From: Dactylorhiza incarnata
Taxonomy: Eukaryota; Streptophyta; Magnoliopsida; Asparagales; Orchidaceae
Assembly (NCBI GenBank): GCA_033032865.1
Contig: JAWHQI010000068.1
Coordinates: forward strand, 2,480,001-2,544,000
DNA length: 64,000 nt
Reading direction: 5' to 3'
Under the pieces are notes generated by a model. It did no database searches, was not told where the DNA came from, and saw only the letters and a program-made list of their open reading frames with translations. A program made the position numbers and the translations under genes. Below, piece by piece: positions 34,850 through 43,835 of the stretch (the first letter of the stretch is position 1; the number at the start of each line of letters is the position of its first letter).

Positions 34850-34868
34850 TCTTTTAAGGGGGTGGAGT
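34850..34868 (+). other. E5 polypurine tract
   Basis: CTTTTAAGGGGGTGGAGT just before the LTR start; the preceding text (GAGGACAAAATTC) is typical of Tekay/del 3' ends. Confidence 0.75.
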
Positions 34869-36384
34869 TGTAATGTAACATCCCCCAAACAACTAGACCC
34901 CTAGAGTATTTTTGTCATGACTAGGTCATGAAAAAACCCTAGGAAGCTTGAAGAGACCAATTGGCCTTAGCCAGGAAGAAGGTAACCATAGTGGTCTGCA
35001 AATAGCAATTTCTAGTTAACAAGCATAGGTTGGACTTAAGTGCCTCACCTTGACCCTTTGACCCCACCATAGCATACCTAACCCTTTTAGGGGTCCCCTT
35101 AGAGCACCAAGGACCCATTGGGGTCAACCAAAGAGGCCAAATTGACCAATGTGAACCCTAACCCCAAATTGGTCAAAGTAGCCTAATTAGGGTCAATTGA
35201 CATCCACCATGCCCAATTGACCTTTCCCCAACCCTTATAAGGTTATTAGGGACCCAATGGACCAAAACGCCCCATCATGGGGCCACCATTTTGGCCAATT
35301 TGACACAAGTCAACACTAGCTCTATTTTGGTCAAACCAACACCTTTTGGATAAATTGGCCCAATTGGGGCTCCACCAAGACTCGACCAACTTTGGGTTAT
35401 GTCAAGGGACTCAAGACACACCACATGGACCAGTCAGCCCATCAGTTGACCAAGTCAACACCTCAAGTCAACACTTAGTCAACCTTACCAAAAAAGAGGG
35501 GAAAAAGCTAACTCAAGCTCAATCCACTTGGGCTAGGCCCAATTGAAGTGACACTCTAGTCTAATGAGGCTGAAATTACATGGAATGCCATCCAATTTCT
35601 GGAGGGGGTGACTAGGAGAGAGAAATTGGGAGTTTCCCCCAATTTGAAGAGAGAGAAAAGGAGGATTAATGGCATTCATGGCCAAGGGAGGCCAATTGAT
35701 CTCCCAATTAATGGGGATTCATCTCCTCTGGTTGTTACAAGAAGTTTGGGGGTTTTTCCTGCTCACATGGGGGCTGAATCAAGAGGAATTCAGTTGGCCG
35801 AAATTCACCATTAATGGTGATAATGGTGATTGATGATTTGGCTCTTCCCCTCCCCCAATTGAACTTATAACACCTTCAGTGGATGAAGAGGAGGAGTTTC
35901 ACCACCTTCCCCAAAGAAATCGAGCACTAGAAGCTAGGATCGACATGGCACCGAAAGCTCCACCTCCGGCCATTGCGACTCATCGGAATTCGCGCCACCA
36001 AACCCCCACACAGGTCTGATCCGCCTCCTCTCCCTTAGTACTAGATCTTATGATAATTTGGAGCTTGATCCGAGCTAAATTGGGCTCGGATCGTGCTTTC
36101 GAAAGGGCTCGATTTAAGCTCTCTTTCCCCTCCTCTAAACCCCGATTCCGTCCACCTACGGATGGCCAACCACCCCCTATCGCCGGCCACCACCTCAACG
36201 GAGGTGGTGGTGGCATTGGCCGGCCGGGAAGAGGCACAGGTGGCTGAAAGCCCAGGATGGGTTGTCGCGCGTTGTCCATCCATCGGGGACGATGACCATG
36301 AGCCGTCGGATCTGCCGTGATCAATTATTTGTAGATTTAAATGATTATGTTAAAATGTTATTTCATTTTAAAAGTGGGGCCGTT

Positions 36385-37056
36385 GCTGAATGGTCGATCT
36401 GAGTTCAGAGAAAATAGATAACTGATCCTTCAGAGATTGTTAAGCTGGAGAAGAAATTTGTCAAGCTGAAGGCTGATCGTCGAACTAAAAGGTGAGTTCG
36501 TCGAACTGAATCTGGAGTTCGTCGAACTTAATTAATTTGTTGAACACAATCGGGAGTTCGGCAAACTGAATCTGGAGTTCGTCGAACTGAATTAATTCGT
36601 CGAACACAATTGGGAGTTCGACGAACTAAATTTGGAGTTCGTCGAACTGAATTAATTCGTCAAACACAATCGAGAGTTCGTCGAGCTGAATTAATTGGTC
36701 GAACACAATCGGGAGTTCGGCGAACTGAATCTGGAGTTCGTCAAACTAAATTAATTTGTCGAACTGAATCTGGAGTTTGTCAAACTGAGAAACAATCTGC
36801 TGAACTGGCTGGAGAACTGAATTCGTCGAGCTAGGAAGCAATTTTGTCGAACTGAAGCATGACGTTCGTCGAACGCGGATCGGATTTCGTCGAACGCAGG
36901 TTGAAGTTCGTCGAATGCAGAGACTTGGAATTTCCTATGTCCTATCTACTCAGACACACTTTAAACCTTAACCCTTAGACTATATAATGGGGTCAACTTA
37001 ATCCTAATCAACAGATGGTGATCCTAGACCAAATCAGTAATAGGTTTGTTCCAACA
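36385..37056 (-). mobile_element. Fragment of an E2-family copia LTR nested in the gypsy LTR
   Basis: CCGTTGCTG..GTCGATCTGAGTTCAGAGA at its left aligns with 13353-13400, and GGGGTCAACTT..GATCCTAG..TTGTTCCAACA at its right aligns with 13969-14034. It lacks the part matching 12193-13350. E1 has no such insert at the same place. Confidence 0.75.
36470..36910. repeat. TTCGTCGAACTGAATT array in the nested copia LTR
   Basis: Units close to GAATTAATTCGTCGAACACAATCGGGAGTTCGGCGAACTGAATCTGGAG recur about every 60 bp, a higher-order arrangement of the TTCGTCGAA word not seen in the other E2-family LTRs. The last three words are followed by GCAG as in E2. Confidence 0.85.
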
Positions 37057-37805
37057 CATTTTGTCACACTTCCTGCAGTATTTCATTTTAATTATTAAAA
37101 ATACTAGGACCCCTCAAATGAAAATGTGCCCAACAAGAATGTTGTTTCCCTTGGTGCCTAGATTAAGTGAAAATTTGTTTCAGGTCAATAGGGGCACTAT
37201 AGCTCCATGTGGAGTCATTTTTCTAGGACTAGTCCCTAGGGTAGGACAGTCATTAATTATTGAATATCTTTCTATTGGTAAAAGGTATGGCCTTGAAATT
37301 TAAAACCTAGGCTATCTACACCTACCCACACATCATACCCAAAGATGGGAATTTTAGGAGAAATTTTTTCTAAGGTTTTTGTAATCATTTCATAAATCAA
37401 ATATTAATTAATTAGTAGGTCAAATGACCTTCAATACCCTCCAAATTTTGATGGTTGCTCCTTGGGGTTATTGTATGACCTTGGTAAAAATCTCAGCCAA
37501 ATTGGGACTGATTTGGTTGGCTAATTTGTCAACCTAAGTTAGGTCAAATTGGGTCAAAGTTAGGGCATGGTGTTTATCTTGGGGTATGGTGGTCAGAACT
37601 CATCACCATGAGTTGAAACCTTGGCCACTGGTTTAGGATCACCTAAAACACATTCATGAGTAAGATGGGGTGGTGTAGAGGTGGATATGCCCTAGGACCC
37701 TAGTTTTACCCCTTGGGGTGCATATAGAACCTTGTCAAGGCCATGTGGTCAAAAGCCCTAGAATGGCCATCGAATTTAGGAGATATGTTCATGGGGTGTG
37801 ATTAT

Positions 37806-38410
37806 TGTTTGCCCGGAAAGTCCGCGACCTCACTTCTCAGCTAGAATGAGCCTTCCCAACGGTCTCAAATTTGTGAGACCATCCAGACCAATTCTTTTTG
37901 CTCAGCCAACAGCTCCTGCCTCGGCAGTCTCAAATATGCGAGACCGCATGGACCGCTCCTCACCAGTATAAAAATCTTCTCAAGTATCAGGCGATCAGGC
38001 TTTAGTCAGATCACGAGACCGGGCGGTCTGACCTCCTTTTCTACTCGTTGTTATTTGCACCCCCTTTCTCTTCCCCGACTCTCCTGTATCCCGGGCAGCC
38101 CGTAATATTTTGGACCTGCCCGTTCGGGCAGCCTCCGCGTCTATAAATAGAGGGGTTTGGGTACCTGAAAATGGACTTGTGGACTTCGAGCCTCAGCTTA
38201 CAACCTGTGTAAGCGGTCTTGAAATCTGTCAGTTTTCTACCTCGGATCCTGCTCTGTTTCTAGTCCCCCCTGTTTTACTCTCTATAGGTTTATATGAGCA
38301 GATTTTCTCTTATCATTTTTCCTCTCTCCCGTCTCTCGTCTTAAGTAACCTGCACTCCACAGTTCCCCCCCCCCCCCCAACCTTCTCTTAGTGTGAGTTT
38401 TGAAGGTACA
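37806..38410 (+). repeat. E6 5' LTR, about 0.6 kb
   Basis: Starts TGTTTGCCCGG and probably ends GGTACA before TTTTTTGGTACCAATAG. Short hairpins GGTCTCAAATTTGTGAGACC and CAGTCTCAAATATGCGAGACCG lie at 37860-37945, and GGCGGTCTGACCTC at 38022-38035. The TATA box is at 38142-38150. A run of 14 C is at 38365-38378. Boundaries are inferred from the gag start and from where the E1-family LTR stops. Confidence 0.5.
38142..38150 (+). promoter_or_regulatory. TATA box of E6 LTR
   Basis: TATAAATAG in CGTCTATAAATAGAGG, about 107 bp after the GGCGGTCTGACCTC word. Confidence 0.65.
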
Positions 38411-38428
38411 TTTTTTGGTACCAATAGA

Positions 38429-39252
38429 ATGAACACGCGACCTTCAGATCGGAGTGTCCAGGTGAATTCTGCAGACTTTGAGATGGCAGACCGCAGGATG
38501 CGAGTTCGTCGGTCTTCTAGTTGTCGACCTCCCATCGACTCTGATCCTCTAGATGACCTCGAGCATCATTTTGAGTTGCGTGTTGAGCAGACTCTCCGGG
38601 AGGCCGCTCGAGCTCGGCAAGAGGTTGCCCAGGCTCATCAGGAGATCAAGCGATCCCAGCAGGAGATCGCGCGATCTCAGCAGGAGACCGCTCGCGATCG
38701 TCAGGAGATCGTTCGAGCCCAGTAGGAGACTGCCAAGCAGATGGAGACCATGGGTTAAGTTCTGGCAGCGATCTCCCAAAGGATTCTACCCAAGCCCGTT
38801 CAGGCCGCCACACCTGACCGCTTGGCCAGCAATCACCCCTCCGACCATGCAACCCCTTAGCCTGCGGCTCCTCTGCGGTCTCAGCAGGAGGAGTTCGCAG
38901 CCCGCCAAGGTTCTTTCAGAGCAGCAGCTCAGGGGCCTCCATCCCGGACCCTGAACTTCCAAGAAGATTATGCTTATCCTCAGGCTCCTGCTGCTCCTCT
39001 TTCCACTCCTTTTTCTCCCCCTTTTTCTGCTCCTTTCCCTGCATCGTTTTCTGATCCTACAGGAGAAATTGAGGCGGAAGAGCCTTCGCCTTTCTCTGAT
39101 AGAATTCGTCGGGAAGCAATTCCCCACGGCTTCAGAGAACCCCGTCTTCCCACTTTCACTGGGGAGAGTGACCCGATTTCGCATCTCCAGGTCCTTGAGT
39201 CAGCTGTTGCTCTTAGAACCATTTCAGATGCAGTGAGTTCTAAACTGTTAAT
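38429..39252 (+). pseudogene. E6 Gag N-terminal part, three nonsense codons, truncated
   Basis: Starts MNTRPSDRSVQV at the first ATG after the LTR. A Gln/Glu-rich coiled-coil repeat follows (RQEVAQAHQEIKRSQQEIARSQQE). Past the stops come Pro/Ala-rich text and PRLPTFTGESDPISHLQ, the usual start of the Tat-type Retrotrans_gag core. The whole 824 bp stays in one frame and is interrupted only by TAG (38723-38725), TAA (38756-38758) and TAG (38858-38860). At least the first lies in the Gln-rich repeat and all three are one C-to-T change from CAG or CAA. It ends where E7 inserted. Confidence 0.75.
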
Positions 39253-40443
39253 TGTTGGACATGTGTGTCACTTCCCTTTGTTTGAGAATAACAAATCCCA
39301 TATTGTATTTGATATTGCTTGTAGTGTGTTTATAGTGTGCAGGAACTATAGGTGCAATACTCCACAGGTATAAAGCAGCATGGAACAATCTTTTGAAAGG
39401 AGCAGCGCTAACGCCAGTGCTACCGCTAATGCCAGCGCTAACGCTAGCGCTACCGCCAGCGCTAGCACTAACGCCAGGCGCTAGCACTAACGCCAGGCGC
39501 TAGCTCAAGATCGTCTCAGCGGTTCCGTCTCAGCGGTTAATGCTACCGCCAGCGCTAGCGATACCGCAGGCGCTATCTCAAGTTCGTGCACAGCACCACG
39601 CCGCCGACGGTTTCGCAACCACTCGACACGAACGCTACCGCAGGCGCTAGCCACTACCGCAGGCGCTAGCTCCAAGTTCTATAAAATGATGGGCTCTCTC
39701 TCATTTTGGTTAGATCTTCTAGAGACATTACTTATGCCCAAACTCTCGTGCTGCTACTGTGCCAAAACATCATCTCCCACTCAAAGCCAAAGAAGAAATT
39801 CTGGAGAAGAAAGCCATCACGCTACATCCGAAGAACGATCGCTTCGACCGCGCTTGTGCTTCAGCGATCCTTCATCCACATCTCCAGAAATCTCAAGAGG
39901 GAGTTTGCTTGTTATTTACTTCACTTCTTTATTTGTATTTTTGTATTTAATTCGCCTTGTGTTGGCGACTAGGTCTGGGTAGGACTTAGGGGGAAATTCG
40001 TCGTGTGTTGGCGACTAGTTCTAGGTGATTAGATCTAGGGGGGCTCGAGGCCATATCCGGGGAAGGATTGGCTAGAGCGGCTTGACGCCATATCCGGGGA
40101 AGGATAGGCTAAAGCCAACCGGTTCGTGGGGATACGAGTCAGTATAGAAAAGAAAAAATTATTTACATTTGTACGCCTCCGATTTCTAGCGATATTGAAA
40201 TCAAATTTTGTAAACACCCTTTTTACATAATGCAATCATGATTATATTTGTGTTTATTTGATTTCTCTCAATTGGCGTAAAATTTCATTATTGCAAAATT
40301 GTTATTACAAAATTGTCATCATTATTTCCTATTAATCAAAACAACTTAGTAATTATCTTAAAATTTATAAGAAGAATTTTATTCCCTTATTCACCCTCCC
40401 CCCCCCCCCCCCCCCCCCTCTAAGGGCGCCATAAGATCCAACA
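39253..40443 (+). repeat. E7 5' LTR (1191 bp)
   Basis: Starts TGTTGGACATG and ends GATCCAACA. The TATA box TATAAAA is at 39680-39686. A run of 21 C (40398-40418) stands where E3 has shorter C runs, just before CTCTAAGGGCGCC. Confidence 0.88.
39405..39672. repeat. AACGCCAG/GCGCTAGC palindromic word array in the E7 LTR
   Basis: Dense run of GCTAACGCCAGTGCTACCGC, GCTAACGCTAGCGC, CTAACGCCAGGCGCTAGC (twice in tandem) and CTACCGCAGGCGCTAGC. It ends about 8 bp before TATAAAA. More copies and higher GC content than in E3. Confidence 0.88.
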
Positions 40444-40444
40444 A

Positions 40445-40460
40445 ATGGTATCAGAGGGCA
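40445..40460 (+). other. E7 primer binding site (initiator tRNA-Met type)
   Basis: ATGGTATCAGAGGGCAG two bases after the LTR end. Confidence 0.8.
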
Positions 40461-40492
40461 GGTTATTCCAAACGGTATAAAAACTAGGAATA

Positions 40493-42316
40493 ATGGCGTC
40501 TTATGATCTCGCTTTTTTCTGAGGGTCAGGGAATTAGTAGACCACCTCTATTCACTGGGTCAGATTATAATTATTGGAAAAATAGGATGCATTGTTTTCT
40601 AATGACCCTAGATATTGAGGTTTGGAACATGGTAGAAGAAGAATACACTCCTCCTACATTTGTCGTTGGAGAGATAACTTTTGACAAACCCAAAGATAAA
40701 TGGGATGATCGGGATAAACTCAAATGTAAAAATAACACAAAAGCCATGAATGCTCTATTTTGTGCGTTAGATAGAAATGAATTTAATAGAATTTCTGCTT
40801 GTACTACTGCATATGAAATTTGGAATCATTTGGAAGTTACTCATGAAGGTACATCGCAGGTTAAAGATTCCAAACTTTTCCAACTGGAGTCGGAATATGA
40901 AAAATTCTGAATGGACGAAAGCGAAGATGTTGATGGTATGTACACGCGCTTCACCAAGATCGTCAATGCCTCAAAAGCTCTTGGAAAGACGTTCTCAAAT
41001 GGCGACTTGGTCCGTAAGATCCTTCGTTCTCTTCGTCCAAAATTCAACCCGAAGGTGACGGCTATTTCGGAATCGCACAACTTAAAAACGCTCCAAGTTG
41101 AGAGCCTCATTGGGAATCTCAAAACCCATGAGGTAGAACTCAAAATCCAATTTGATGAATACAACAAGGAGCCAAAGAAGAAGGCGTTGGCATTAAAATC
41201 AAAGAAGGAGTGCCAAGAGGATGAGGATGAAGATGAAGAGAGTCTTTTGTTAAAGAACTTCCGAAAGTTCATGCAAAATCCGGAAAGGCGAAACACTTTC
41301 TGGAAATTTATCCAAAAGGATGGAAGATGGAAAGGGTCGTCCTCAAAGAAGGAAAAGGAGAGCGACGATGAAGAAGAAAGACCTCCACCGGAGTACTTTC
41401 ATTGTAGGAAGACGGGGCACATAAGGAGCCAATGCCCAAAATTCTTGAAGGAGAAAAAGGAGAAACGACACAAAGGGAAAGAAAAGAGGAAGGTACTAAA
41501 GGCAAAGACGTGGGATGACTCCTCTTCCTCCTCCGAAGAATCAAGCGGATCTTCATCAAGCGAAGATGAGGAAGCCAACATGTGCCTCATGGGACATGAA
41601 AATGACGACGATGACACCAGTGTTCCTAGTGACACTAAGGTAATTCCTCCCACTTATGATGAATTATTTAATGAATTTCTTGAAACGTGCAAAGCTTTTG
41701 ATAAAAATATGAAGGATAGTATTTTATTAAATCGTGAAAATGAATCTCTTATTAAAGAAAATCAAAAGCTTTCCAAAAAGGTAATTATTTTAGAAAAGAG
41801 AAAGGTTTCTTGCCAAGAATGTGATCACTCCACAAAATTGGCAAAAAACATTGAAGAGTCACTTTCTAAAGCCCTCTCTCGTGCCAAAACTCTTACAAAA
41901 GAGAAGGGGGAATTAGAAAGGAAATTAGAAGCCTCTCTTTTGCAAATCAAAAATAATAAAAAAAGGTTTTGAAAATAGGTGTGTCATGCTTGTGAAAGAA
42001 AATTCTTCACTTAAAGCACAAGTTCATGATCTCACCATGGCCATTAAAAAATTTGGAATAGGCCAAAAATCACTGGAAATGATTCTAGGGAACTAGTGTC
42101 ATGGTTCTGGAAAGTTTGGGCGCGGATATCGAGGAGAGGGCTACCGCCCGACGCTAGCCACTAACGTCGGCGCTAGCACCTCATACCAGAAACCTGAAAA
42201 TTCTTTTTCAAAATGCTTTCCATCTGCAAATCAAAGTTTTTCCAGGAAGAAAATATACCAGAAAAGGGCATCAACCCCCTTTATTTCGTGTGCAAACTGT
42301 TATAGGTTAGGTCACA
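40493..42316 (+). pseudogene. E7 SIRE-type Gag, broken
   Basis: Starts MASYDLA at 40493; a frame change in a T run near 40515 follows. Then SRPPLFTGSDYNYWKNRM, NALFCALDRNEF and TAYEIWNHLEVTHEG form the UBN2 capsid domain. A TGA at 40908-40910 interrupts the frame, which continues in phase with MYTRFTKIVNAS and DLVRKILRSLRPKF. The knuckle reads YFHCRKTGHIRSQC, with the first Cys replaced by Tyr (TAC). An acidic Ser/Glu run and a coiled coil follow to a stop at 41972. Another frame holds text to CANCYRLGHM at 42316, where E8 cuts it. Pol is absent from the window. Confidence 0.85.
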
Positions 42317-42639
42317 TGTTGAAACCAATAAATTGATCTCTTGTGGAGTTCGGGGCCCTCAGCAAGCTGAGGGGCAACCAACACTTACTCCCCCCAAGGG
42401 AGAGCTCTAGGATGAAGGTTGAGAAACTATGAACTGGACCAAGGGCTTAGTGGGGAGGTCCCGCCACATACCCGGAAGCCCCTTAGGAACTTCCCCTCCC
42501 AAGCCACTACTAAGCTTGGGCACCACTGGAGGATCTCCTCACCCACTAGAGAGAAAGTGGGGGGAGAGAGAGAGGGAGAGAGAGAGGGAGAGAGAGCTAG
42601 CCTAGAATGAGATCCCTCCAAATAGTGCCCCCTTGGTCC

Positions 42640-42648
42640 TATTTATAG
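42640..42648 (-). promoter_or_regulatory. TATA box of E8 3' LTR
   Basis: TATAAATAG on the minus strand inside CCTATAAATAGG. The 5' LTR has the mutated form CCTACAAATAGG near 47929-47940, so the 5' promoter may be damaged. Confidence 0.6.
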
Positions 42649-42769
42649 GATTTTCGGATCTGGGCTGCAAATAGCCAAAACTGGACTGCGAATAGCCAAA
42701 ACTGGACTGCGAATAGCCAAATCCCGCTGTTCTGAGGTGCTAAACACAGACCGCCTCCTAATACAGAGC

Positions 42770-43415
42770 TGGGCGAGCCGGAGGCCTCCCGGCCTCCCCG
42801 GCTCGCCCCCACAAGGATCTGGGCGAGCCGGAGGCCTCCCGGCCTCCCCGGCTCGCCCCCACAAGGCTCTGGGCGAGCCGGAGGCCTCACGACCTCCCCG
42901 GCTTGCCCCGACAAGGCTCTGGGCTAGCCAGAGGCCTCCCGGCCTCCCCGGCTCGCCCCCACAAGGCTCTGGGCGAGCCGGAGGCCTCCCGGCCTCCTCG
43001 GCTCACCCCCCACAAGGCTCTGGGCGAGCCGGAGGCCTCCCGGCCCTCCCAGCTCGCCCCCACAAGTCTTTGGGCGAGCCGGAGGCCTCCTGGCCCTCCC
43101 GGCTCACCCCCACAAGGCTCTGGGCGAGCCGGAGGCCTCACGGCCTCCCCGGCTCGCCCCCACAAGGCTCTGGGCAAGTCGGAGGCCTCCCGGCCTCCCC
43201 GGCTCGCCCCCACAAGGCTCTGGGCGTGCCGAAGGCCTCCCGGCCTCCCCGGCTCGCTCGCACAAGGCTTTGGGCGAGCTGGAGGCCTCACGGCCTCCCC
43301 GGCTCGCCCCCACAAGGTTCTGGGCGAGCCGGAGGCCTCACGGCCTCCCCGGCTCGCCATCACAAGGCTCTGGGCAAGCCGGAGACCTCCAGGCCTCCCC
43401 GGCTCGCCCTCACAA
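42770..43415. repeat. 60-bp GC-rich minisatellite in the E8 3' LTR, about 11 units
   Basis: Units of about 59-60 bp with GGGCGAGCCGGAGGCCTCC, CGGCCTCCCCGGCTCGCCCC and CACAAGGCTCT. GGGCGAGCCGG and CCGGCTCGCCC make each unit a hairpin, with GGAGGCCTCC as an inner palindrome. Long Pro/Arg/Ala-rich frames on both strands are by-products of the repeat. Confidence 0.92.
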
Positions 43416-43560
43416 GGGAATAGTACTGGGATGCGCCCCTCAGACTCGACTCCCTCCAAATGCTCACCCCTCCTCCTCCTAGGGTCGCGCCCTTTTGAAA
43501 TATTGGGCCTAAAAATATCTTGGGCCTCGGGGGCCCACTCGGCGAATACAGGGTTGTACA

Positions 43561-43835
43561 TAATCCCCGCTCTTTTCAAGCGTGGCTCACGCTCGGAAAG
43601 AAATGTCCAACCCTGCATATTCGACGAGTGTCGCTGGGAATCTGGTTATTGGTGATATCTTGGAAACGCCATAGCGCCTCCCCGAGAGGTCCCCCAACCT
43701 TGCCGGCTATCGAGAACCCGGCTAGCAGAGCCACCTCGGGGGAAAAACACAGCCTCCCCGAGAGGCCTTCCTACCCTGCCGGCTAGTGAGAGCCCGGCTA
43801 GCGGAGCCGCCTCGGGGGAAAAATACTTAAGAGAA
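43561..43835 (-). other. E8 region next to the 3' LTR: purine tract and two CCCCGAG hairpins
   Basis: On the minus strand AAAAGAGCGGGGATTA before the LTR start is a possible polypurine tract. At 43676-43822 two units of about 74 bp start CCTCCCCGAGAGG and end CCTCGGGGG, each able to fold back. No frame of interest. Confidence 0.6.

Larger units (their letters stand above)
28675..37800 (+). mobile_element. E5: Tekay/del-type Ty3/gypsy chromovirus with mismatched LTRs
   Basis: Order: LTR (28675-30767), primer site, gag, protease, reverse-transcriptase remnant, RNase H, integrase, chromodomain, polypurine tract, LTR (34874-37800, truncated). Reverse transcriptase-RNase H before integrase makes it Ty3/gypsy, and the terminal chromodomain places it in the chromoviruses. 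The two LTRs share only TGTAACA at the start and are otherwise different; the right one belongs to the E1 family. The coding region has several stops and frame changes and lacks the catalytic core of reverse transcriptase, so it is dead. Confidence 0.82.
34874..37800 (+). repeat. E5 right LTR, E1 family, truncated at about 37800
   Basis: Begins TGTAACATCCCCCAAAC (TGTAATG at 34869 is an alternative start) and matches E1 in reverse complement until GTTCATGGGGTGTG near 37797, where E6 begins. It contains a nested copia LTR fragment (36385-37056), the GGCCGGCC hairpin at 36182-36225 and the 24-codon MAPKAP frame at 35945-36019. No similarity to the element's other LTR apart from the first seven bases. 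Confidence 0.8.
37801..39252 (+). mobile_element. E6: 5' part of a Tat-like Ty3/gypsy element
   Basis: A short LTR (about 37806-38410, TGTTTGCCCGG to AAGGTACA) with a TATA box, then gag, broken off at 39252 by the LTR of E7. The rest of the element is not in the window. Confidence 0.65.
39253..42316 (+). mobile_element. E7: 5' part of a SIRE-type copia element
   Basis: Complete 5' LTR, primer site and most of gag. It is cut at 42316, within a second zinc-knuckle region (CANCYRLGHM), by the LTR end of E8. The LTR is related to that of E3 (TTTGAGAATAACAAATCC, GTGTTGGCGACTAGGTCTGGGTAGGACTTAGG). Confidence 0.82.
42317..43560 (-). repeat. E8 3' LTR (about 1.24 kb)
   Basis: On the minus strand it starts TGTACAACCCTGTATTCGCC at 43560 and ends GGTTTCAACA at 42317. 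The TATA box TATAAATAG is at 42648-42640. Between the minisatellite and the TATA box, ACTGGACTGCGAATAGCCAAA-type text repeats about three times (42664-42723). A GA-rich run is at 42558-42598. Confidence 0.88.

Noticed and set aside
38553..38954. 133-codon Arg/Ser-rich frame overlapping E6 gag
   Set aside because: Out-of-phase reading of the Gln/Glu repeat in gag; the gag frame has the recognisable core.
42737..43655. Reading frames of about 230-250 residues on both strands, rich in Pro, Arg, Ala and Gly
   Set aside because: They track the 60-bp minisatellite, which has no stops in several frames. The protein is only the repeat, on both strands, and recurs at 47842-48900.
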